Positions 56,406 to 64,000 of a DNA stretch of 64,000 nt are shown here, in pieces (position 1 is the stretch's first letter; each line of letters starts with the position of its first letter). The DNA lies in NCBI GenBank assembly GCA_002917775.1, contig KZ627158.1, forward strand, positions 220,578-284,577. Direction: 5' to 3'. The position numbers and the translations under genes were made by a program. The notes below the pieces were generated by a model. It had not been told where the DNA came from. It did no database searches and saw only the letters and a program-made list of their open reading frames with translations. This DNA comes from Glaciozyma antarctica PI12. Lineage: Eukaryota > Basidiomycota > Microbotryomycetes > Kriegeriales > Camptobasidiaceae.

Positions 56406-57658
56406 CCTCAACCGACTCTCCCACCCGAACTCATCGCCCACATTATCGACCTCGTGGAACCCGACTTTTCCAGCTGTTACCAATTCCGACAGCTCGTGGC
56501 AACTCGAAACCGAAACCTCTACAACTGCTGCCTCGTCAGCCGAGCCTTCCTAGGCCCGGCGAGGGCTGCGCTATATCGCACTCTCAGAGTGAACTATGGC
56601 GAGGTGGAACTTCCCGGGATCGACTGGGACACCGTGGACGCCCAGGACTCTTTTCTCGTCGCGGAGACGTACCGTATCGAGGCTCGGGACGACGCACTAG
56701 ACAGGATTACCAGGAGTCTCTCCTCGTGGCCCCACCTCGGTCGCCTCGTCCGGGAGATTAACCTGGACTGTGTGACTGAGGAGCCATTCGAATCACTCCC
56801 ACTCCCTCCAGGACTTCTTCCGCTCTTCAAGTACTGCCCTGGCCTGAACGAGGTCGTCTTAGGCGCGGTTGATGCCTCGCAGCTGAAGGAGCTCCGGGAG
56901 GTGCTGCAACACTGCGGTCACAAACTTCGACGGCTAGCGATAGAGCATTATGGATACTCGACCGCGAAAGCTGTCGCGGAAACCGGACGCCTTCTGCGAT
57001 GTCAACCGGAGCTGGCGCATCTATATCTTGAGGGCCTTCCTCCCGGGACACCTCCTTCGACCTACAATCATCGACTTTCGGCCTACAATCCTCCGCATCG
57101 ACTTGCAACTCCTCGAACGACCCGAGTCTCTCGGGTATCTACTCGACGCCTCCCTCGCCACGCTCAACGCCCTCCACGTCTGCATAGGGCTGGGGCAATT
57201 GACCATCGACATGTCGGCTTTCATACACCTCACCTCCCTCTTCATCGACCTTACCGACTTCACAGCGTCCGAGACTGTTCTGGCCGACTTCAACCTCGGC
57301 CGCTGCACCTCCCTCACCAATCTCACCCTCCGCCTCGAATTTCCTCCACCGTCGATCCCCTCGGCCCCCCTCCCTCCTCTCTCTCACTATCGAGCACTAC
57401 CTCTTCCCTCTCGCCATCCTCCTCGACTTACTTCAACCTCCACAATCCTCGCAGCTACGCCAAATTCGCTTTCCTACCCAAAGTCCGCATCCGTACGACT
57501 TCTCGTCGTGGCGTCTCGAGGAGGTGGAGGAGATGCTGGACGCATGCGAGCTTAGGGGAGTCTGGGTACAGCTTGACGGGAGTAAGGAGCTCGAGGGACT
57601 TGAGGAGCTTTGCGAGCGGAGGGGAGTTTGGACGAAGTTGAAGGAGCGCGGGTGGTAG
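56403..57658 (+). pseudogene. F-box/LRR-like protein, copy 5 (two frame slips)
   Basis: Start MPQPTLPPELIAHIIDLVEP at 56403, NLYNCCLVSRAFLGPARAAL, then a long intact stretch with SLSSWPHLGRLVREINLDC, LLPLFKYCPGLNEVVLGAVD and LREVLQHCGHKLRRLAIEHY. One frame slip falls near 57075, beside a partial duplication (cctacaatc twice), after which LLERPESLGYLLDASLATLN and MSAFIHLTSLFIDLTDFTAS continue. A second falls in the C run at about 57362, after which SLLSLTIEHYLFPLAILLDL and SSQLRQIRFPTQ lead to the intact tail WRLEEVEEMLDACELRGVWV and VWTKLKERGW, TAG 57656-57658. It supplies the reference for the tail of copy 3. No in-frame stop between the slips. Confidence 0.68.
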
Positions 57659-58190
57659 CGACGGCGAGAGTGGGTGGAGGAGATTGCGCGTGAGGGGTTG
57701 AGCTGGAGGTGGGAGGGAGGCTCGGAGGGGAGACGGAGAAGATCTGCGCGAGGAAGGGCATTGAACATTGAACAATGCGAACGGAGCTTGTCGCTGGTAG
57801 CTTGCGAGGGATAATGCAAATCGGTGTGCACAGGCCTTTCGAGAGTTGTCTTCGTTGTCGCAGAGTCGTCGTCGTCGCTCTGGAACGACAGCAAGCGGGA
57901 GTTCGCTCGCCAAACCTCTGGAACTCGAAGCGTGGGAAGTCGACGCCGGAACTCCGGACTTGGTCAATTCGCATTCTTTTTCCTCTGCGGTGGACGTAAA
58001 CACGTCTGCGGTGAAATGCACGCCGTCGTCGACGTCGTCAAAATTCTCAAGGACTTCTCGCCCTCGAGAGAGATCCTGGGAACTGGGAAAGAGAGCGAGA
58101 TGACGCGCCAGGTCGCGTGCTGCATTGAAAGTTCGAAGTCGGCGCCGCTCTCTCTCCTGCCAGACCTCTGCTCCTAAAGCCCACAGCACA
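57659..58190. other. Intergenic stretch upstream of the split-start gene
   Basis: About 530 bases. A minus-strand open frame covers it (for example ERRRLRTFNAARDLARHLAL), but it overlaps the neighbouring gene, lacks a domain and has no convincing start, so it is not called. Confidence 0.4.
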
Positions 58191-59053
58191 ATGTGAGCTC
58201 TACCAGCTCCCACCTCCCCAAGTCCCCAGCTAACCCCCTCCCCAGGTCCTCCGTCAAAGCCGCCGCCCTCGACACCCCCACTCCAACTCCCGTCGGGCAT
58301 CCCACCACCCTCTCCACTCCCGACCCCGTTCGCCGCCCCGCCTCGGCGCCCGACACGAACGTCGGTGTAGGCGGGGACGCCTCTCGTCCTCCTGCCGAGG
58401 TCCAGCGACCGGCTACGGCGGTGCAGCGTGAGGGCGCTGAGCCGATGCTGGAGAAGGGGACGGTGAGGAGTGCGCCGCTTGAGAGGGTGGGAGGGATTGG
58501 AGGAGGAGCGAAGAGTGGGGAGGGGATGGATGAGCAGGGGTATCCGGAGCAGAGGCATTCGGGCAAAGGTGAGTTCTCGCTGGAGTTCGCTATGCCGGTG
58601 GAAGGAGGGAGCTGATGACTGAAGCAGTGGGATATGGACCGAACTACCATCGTGGACCAACGATGGGAGAGAAGATCAAGGGTGAGCTCGAGATCGTCGA
58701 AGGCAAGGTGCGTTCGGTATTTCGCTCGCTTTAGGAGAAGCAGAGCTGAGGAAGCGGCGCGCAGCTCCTTGGGAAGCCGGAGAAGGTCGGAGAATTGCGA
58801 ATTGCGCAAGACGGGACAGCTTAAGCTGAAGAAGGAACACGACAAGGACATCGCGCAAGACGTAGCGCCTTCCTCCCTTCGTTTCGACGAGAAGAGTTCG
58901 CTGATGCGGATTTTCGAGCAGCCGTTCCAGGAACAGGGTTCGCAAGGAACGACCGCTCAGGGAACGCCGGCGCAGCAGATCGCCGAGAGCGTCAGGAGGG
59001 GGGACGACTCGGTCAAGGATAAGGCGGCGGTTGCTGGGACGAAGAGCGTTTGA
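58191..59053 (+). CDS. Small conserved basidiomycete protein; start codon split AT|G by an intron
   Basis: Function unknown; the short GPN-GP-KIKGELEIVEGK/LLGKPEKV motif recalls CsbD-like or stress-induced proteins with repeated K-x-x-G-K units. The first exon supplies only AT (58191-58192). The intron 58193-58245 (gtgagc donor, gctaac branch, ccccag acceptor) brings the G, giving MSSVKAAALDTPTPTPVG. Read unspliced, ATG is followed at once by TGA, so the split start is required. A disordered Pro/Glu part leads to EQGYPEQRHSGK, then VGYGPNYHRGPTMGEKIKGE. A 7-base tandem duplication (gaattgc at 58792-58798 and 58799-58805) shifts the frame between KPEKVGEL and ELRKTGQLKLKKEHDKDI. The C-terminus in that later frame ends AVAGTKSV, TGA 59051-59053. 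Confidence 0.65.
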
Positions 59054-59256
59054 AATCTGGGGGAGCGAGCAGGAGTATGTGATCAGCTGGTAGTCGTTCC
59101 TGTGATTCTAGTGTCTTTTCTGTGCAAGTACGTCAGCGAAGGAGAGGCGCAGGGTCGAAGAGCAGCTCACCAGGCATCAAGCCTCCCCTCGCCGCAAGCC
59201 TCAAGCTCCGGTCTCCCTTTCCACCCTAAGCAGTCCCCTCCATCTCCACCCGTCCT

Positions 59257-59774
59257 TCACTCGCTCTCCAAACATCCCGCCTCCCTCGCAAACCCATCTA
59301 TCCTCCCCGCAAGCTTGACGTCCAACCCCGTCACCGTACTCCCCCGATCATGCGTTGTGAGCTTGATGTCGACCCGGCCGTACACGTTGCTCCACTCTGG
59401 ATGATGCTGCGCGAACGCGATGGTCAGCAGAGAATACTCTTAATCCAAGACCCTTCCGCGTGAAGCCTGGCGGACCTCGCACGCCAGGATCCACCTCAAA
59501 GACAGAGAGCGAACGTACATTCAGCTTCTCCGCCGCCAACGCGACGCGAGTCATGAACCCCCACGCGGCAGAGAAGTCTTTGAACTTGAGCGTGCGGGAG
59601 AGGGGAGCCGGCGGGAGAGGAGAGGGAGGGGACGACAGTCCAGGTGGGATTGAGGTCGGAGAGCTGAGCGGCGGTTGCGGGCGTGTTGCGCAGGGAGGGA
59701 GTGGCGGTGCTCATTGGTCGCGTGGAGAAGTGCTTGAGGGTAGGGAGGAAGCGGCGTGTTGGTTGGAGCAGCAT
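59257..59774 (-). CDS. Pterin-4a-carbinolamine dehydratase (PCD)
   Basis: Dehydrates 4a-hydroxytetrahydropterin to recycle the cofactor of aromatic hydroxylases. The start at 59774 gives [20 protein letters not shown], an Arg-rich, probably mitochondrial presequence; a shorter start at 59714 ([10 protein letters not shown]) would be cytosolic. Then [31 protein letters not shown], and after an intron [20 protein letters not shown], which carries the active-site H-H-P-E-W motif. The end is [23 protein letters not shown] 59259-59257. Between TWTVV and SRTLKFKDF, in a cctctcctctcccgcc tract near 59625, the frame is one base out with no intron; a sequencing slip in this CT-rich stretch is as likely as a mutation. 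Confidence 0.8.
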
Positions 59775-59892
59775 CAGGGACGAGGAGCAAGAGTCGTCGA
59801 CGCGAAGTCTCACCAACTCTCAACTTCCTCGCGACTTCTCTCGAGTCTCTCCTCCCGAAGCTCTCGCGTAACTACAATAAATTGTCTACCGA

Positions 59893-62800
59893 CTACTCCA
59901 CCGTGTTGTAAAGCACGATCCCAGGCTTTCCAGGCTCCGCCGCCTCCACAATCGGCTGCTGGTACCCCAGCTGTTCGGGATCCGCCTGGGATGCGTCAAC
60001 GATGTTGATAGCCTCGATGCCGAGCTGGCGCTTCATGTACGAAAGCGCCGTCTCGAGAACGACCTTCTCGTCGTACGGCGTCGTCTGGTGGAACGCAAAG
60101 TCGGCTCCGAATTGTGCGATCTTGTCCTGCGAACGTCGAGGTCAGCTCGGTTCGACGAATGAGGAAGGCGAGGAAAGGTACCTTGAGCACCGCGACGAAA
60201 GGCATCGTCCGAACGTTCTCCTTCCCTCCAATCATCCCCGCAGCGCTAAGTCCCTCGAGCACCTTCGCATCGTTGACGCCCGTCGTAGGATCGTACGTCT
60301 CCTTGACGACCTCGACGACGGTCTGCTGCCACTTGGGTAGGCTCTGCGAGATGTAGACGTTGACGCCCTTGGGCTTCGCGGGGTCGTATCCCGTAATGAC
60401 CGGCTTCCCCTTCGCCTTGGCCTTCGCCTTCGCAAGGCGCTTGACGAACGCGAGATCGGCATCACGAATCGACTTGAGCGTCGCGCGAACGTAGACGCCT
60501 GAATCGAGGCACGCATGGTCGACCGGTGCAGAGGTCTTGGGGAACTGAGCGAGCTGGATCGACATCTTCTCGCCGAGGATGTCGGCCGAGGTCCAGAGCT
60601 CTTCGGCGACGTGAGGGGCGATGGGAGTGATGAGAAGGGCTTGGACGCGGATGAAGAGGAGGACGAGATCGGCGTGCATGCCGCCTTCTTGAGCGGTCGC
60701 ATCTCGGTACGCGTCGCGAGCGGCGAGGGTCGTGTAGAAGCCGTGCTTGAGCGCCTCCTTGTAGAGGGTCCTGCGGAGAGATGGATCAGCAGCTGCTCGC
60801 ACGGCAGAAAAAACCATACGCACCTGTCGTAAGCGTCGCCAGTCAACTCAATGGCGAGGTTGAGCTCGTTGATGAAGATCTTGTCCCAGAAGAGGTTGGC
60901 CTCGCCCGTTCGGAACTGTCCCTTGTTCGCGACCGATTCCTGCACGCACAAACAGAATCAGCTATGCGAGCTCAAAGAATCCCGCGTCGAAACGAAAACA
61001 CACCCTGCACCAGTCGAGGAACGTGCTAAGCCTGAGAATAGCCGCGTTCGCCGTCGAAAAGTCAAAGTTGGCGTCCTCGATCGAATCTCCCGCATCAGCG
61101 AGGGTAACCCTCGTCGCATCGGCGCCAAACTTGAGGAGCGAGTCCTTGAGCGTGAGCGAGTTGCCGGTACTCTTGCTCATCTTCTCGCCGTTAAGCATGA
61201 GGTGACCGTTCGCGCGCATGCTCTTGGGCCAGTGTTCCTCGGCGAATAGCGCGGCGTGGACGTAGATGCAGAAGGAGAGGTGGTTGGGAATGAGGTCCTT
61301 GCCGGAGGAGCGAATGTCCATGGGGTAGAAGTAGGAGAACTCGGCCTTGAGCTTGTTGGCCTTTTCGAGGGGGACGGGAGAGTTGGAGGGGAAGGCGTTG
61401 TTGGCGTAGATGTAGTCCCAGACCTCGTCGGTCATGTCTTCGGCGGTAATGCCGAGGGGGCCAACGACGCTGCCGTCGATAGGAGCACCTGCGTCGAGAA
61501 CCAGAGTGAGCTTTCCCGAGTCTCTCGAGCGGAGAGGAACGTCGACGTACCGTGGAGGAGATGCGCGATGGTGTAGTAGGCCATGTAGATCGTCGAATCC
61601 GAGAGCGACTCGACCAAGAACTGCTGAGCGAACGGCAGCTTCGATCCGAGACCGTAGCTCCTCGCGCACGCCCATTGCCGGAGCCAAGCGAGCGTTCCCT
61701 CGAAGCCGTTCCTCGTCTCCTGGTTGTACGTGTTCATGTTTGCGAGGAGGCTGCGCGAACTCACATCAGTCACCACACCTCAAGCACCGACACGGAACTC
61801 GAGAACTCACCGCTCAGCCTTGACGCGCCAATCCGCCTGTCCGTAATCGAGGTACCACTGATCGCAAAGCGCGACGACGCACTCGTCCTGACTCCGACTC
61901 ATGACCAGGTTCTCCGGCTCCGAGTACACGAACGCATCGCCCGCCGCGATCATCTGCTCGCGAACCTTGGGCTTCGCATCCTCGACCTTGTCGCCGGTGA
62001 AGGGACCGAAGCACATCGTTCCCTTGTAGAAGCCCTCCTTGTACGCGAGCTCCTTGGCCTCGGCGAGCTGCTTGTGGTCCTTGGGCGAGTTGATCTTGAG
62101 CTGCTCGCAAAGCGTCTTGGCGGTGAGGTTGCCGTAGGAGGGAGTGGAGATGACGGGGACAGCGTCGAGAGCGACCCAAGCGGGGTCGATTTTGTAGTAG
62201 TCGGCCTTCTTGCGGAGGTCGAGCGAGGTCACGTAGTCGTCGGGCGAGTCGGAGGGGACGCAGGTGACGACGGCGGTTCCCTGCGAGCGGGCTTTCGTCA
62301 GCTAACGCTCCCGACTAAGCAACGTAGCGCAGAACGCACCTTGGTGGCCGAGACGGAGTCCATGGGGAGAACGTAGACCTCCTTGTAGACCGCGTTGGGC
62401 GCGTTGACCTTCGTCCCGATGAGCTCGCTTCCCTTGACCTCTCCCACCATTCCGACAATCTTGTCCGCCTCCTTGAGCAAGCCCTGGAAGGCCATGTTCC
62501 TCGCCGCGCGGGGCGTGATGAGGTAAAGGACCTCCTCGGAGGAGCCCTTCTTCGAGGACGAGGGGTATAGGCCGTAGGTGACGGTGGGGCCGACGAAGCA
62601 GTTCGTTTGGCCGTACCTGCGTTCGCGAGTCAGCATACGCTCGTTTGATCAAAGCGAGGAAGTAGACGCACATCGTTTCGGGACGAAGCGTCGCAGCCAC
62701 CATAACGACCTTCTTGTCGCCCACCAACTCCTTGACGCGCGCCGCCGCCGCACCCCACTCAACCACAGCCATCTTGATCGCCGTGTACTCCTGAGGTCCG

Positions 62801-64000
62801 ACACCCTCTCCAGATTGCCGATCGTGGTCCATGCAGGCTCCGCCATCCTTCTCCGACCAGATCGTGTAACGCTCGCCGAACTCTGTGAGGTGCGTCAGCA
62901 GACTCGAGTAGAACGGGAAGGAGAGCGAAACGCACTGATGTAGTTGAGTGCCTTGAGCTTGTTCATTTGCCAGCGGACGAACGAGTCGTAGTAGGGGTTC
63001 GCAGGCGTGGTGATGAAGGAGCGGCGCCAGTCGACGCGACCTCCCAGTGAGCTGATGTCGGACTGTAACGTATGTGGTTAGCCTCTCACACCGGCCATCA
63101 CGACGAGAAGCACGCACACGAGCGATAGGAGGGAAGTAGGTGAGCCAGTGCGCAGTGTCGGCGAACTTCTTGATGTCCTCGCGAGGGACGCCTGCGAGAA
63201 ATGGGTGAGCGGATTTTTCGCGTGCGTGAGAACCAGAGAGCCTACCGATTGACTCCATGATCTGGAACTGGTACGTGAGACCAGTGCTCTTCGCTGCGAG
63301 CTTGCCCTTCTTCGCCTTCGCAGGGTCGGTGGAGGTCGTCGCGACAGTCTTCGCGGCAGCAGCTTCGGCAGCCTGCACACAAATCAGCTACCACTTTTCT
63401 GCTTCGCCAGCGTTCACGCACGGCACTCACGTCGGCCTCGACGTAGTTCTCGAAATCGGGACCGAACATCTCCATCTCCCGAATGAGCTTGTCTGCGGCA
63501 GACTGAACGAACGACCGTCAGACTCTGGCAAAGAATCAAGCACCCACGCCTGCTTACCTTGATGGGCATTCCAGTCTGCGAAGACGCAACAGGAGGGAGA
63601 GTCAGCACCCGGCTCCAGCACCCACCGCGCGCCTACAGCTCCCTAAAGCCTCCTTCTCCCCCCAGCTCCATGTTCTGCACCGCTCCGAGATAACTCTCCC
63701 TTCTCTTTCCGATGCTAACCCACCCTAGACTTACGCAGTGGAATCCAACCGGCCACAGCACTCGCTTCCCACGCATACGCTCAAAGCCCGCCGCGAACTC
63801 GATCTTGGAGATGGTGAAGGCGTGTCCGAGATGAAGAGATCCGTTCATGTACTGTCAAAGGCCGTACGGCACGTCAGCTCCTCCTCAGGTCAGCTCCTCC
63901 TCAGCTCCGCCCATCTGCCGCCAACTCACAGGGTAGGGGAAGGTTCCGAACCACTTCGGCTGCGACTCCCTCAGCTTCTCCGCCGCCTTGCTGAACTCCT
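59893..64000 (-). CDS. Cytosolic leucyl-tRNA synthetase (5' partial)
   Basis: Class I aminoacyl-tRNA synthetase charging tRNA-Leu; cytosol. The N-terminus lies beyond 64000; the first visible residues are [20 protein letters not shown]. Then [20 protein letters not shown] with the HIGH motif as [24 protein letters not shown]; the CP1 editing insertion ([40 protein letters not shown]); [48 protein letters not shown] with KMSKS; and [13 protein letters not shown]. The C-terminal extension of the archaeal/eukaryotic type ([20 protein letters not shown]) ends [12 protein letters not shown] 59895-59893. Many introns; all junctions followed were in frame. Confidence 0.94.

Noticed and set aside
57455-58660. 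Minus-strand open frame of about 400 codons
   Set aside because: It overlaps F-box copy 5 and the split-start gene, has no domain, and reads as the complement of real exons over most of its length.
1-64000. LTR, LINE or DNA-transposon insertions and CRISPR arrays
   Set aside because: No reverse transcriptase, integrase or transposase motifs, target-site duplications or regularly spaced repeats were seen.

Overview
The window is nuclear DNA of a fungus, most likely a red basidiomycete yeast of the Microbotryomycetes (Rhodotorula/Rhodosporidium/Sporobolomyces group). The grounds are high GC content, dense genes on both strands, and almost every gene cut by many introns of about 45-65 nt with gtgcgt/gtacgt/gtgagt donors, a gctgac/gctaac branch site and a cag/tag acceptor. 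The protein families are also typical of that group. Two N characters beside a C run near 56.37 kb mark an imperfect assembly spot. I saw no virus-like element, intact transposon, tRNA or CRISPR array.

Layout. 1-3002 DEAH helicase Prp2 (+, 5' end outside). 3197-5711 MYND/DUF4470 protein (+, two in-frame TAGs). 7537-6503 F-box copy 1 (-). 7811-8873 ATG101 (+). 12407-9340 disordered protein with an N-terminal PCNA-binding motif, possibly a CANIN/SLF2-type factor (-). 12768-13495 hotdog thioesterase (+). 14808-13557 Cwc24/RNF113 (-). 15164-16388 RING/TRAF-type protein A (+). 17569-20187 siderophore-iron transporter (+). 22356-20433 chromate transporter (-). 24090-22704 RING/TRAF-type protein B (-). 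24563-25993 F-box copy 2 (+). 28835-26529 Rli1/ABCE1 (-). 29565-32182 Ash1-type SET methyltransferase fused to two Zn2Cys6 clusters (+). 32610-35633 peroxisomal ABCD transporter (+). 37208-35769 SNAPC1-like protein (-). 38618-37408 ribosomal protein S0 (-). 42045-39124 Pro/Arg/Asp-rich disordered protein (-). 43550-43369 U6 snRNA with an mRNA-type intron (-). 46109-47575 cytochrome c peroxidase (+). 49043-47866 F-box copy 3 (-). 49707-50622 acyl-protein thioesterase (+). About 51227-53940 Cti6-type PHD protein (+). 55441-54162 F-box copy 4 (-). 56403-57658 F-box copy 5 (+). 58191-59053 small conserved basidiomycete protein whose start codon is split by an intron (+). 59774-59257 pterin dehydratase (-). 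64000-59893 cytosolic leucyl-tRNA synthetase (-, 5' end outside).

Two themes stand out. The first is splicing and chromatin: PRP2, CWC24, the U6 gene and a candidate SNAPc subunit (the factor class that drives U6 promoters) lie within about 43 kb. A SET methyltransferase carrying its own tandem DNA-binding zinc clusters, whose duplicated exons keep the same intron positions, is the most novel protein here. The second is accessory-gene decay: five F-box/LRR copies, two RING/TRAF copies and several neighbours carry single-base frameshifts or in-frame stops. The main housekeeping genes (PRP2, RLI1, RPS0, CCP1, ABCD, LARS) read cleanly through every splice I followed.
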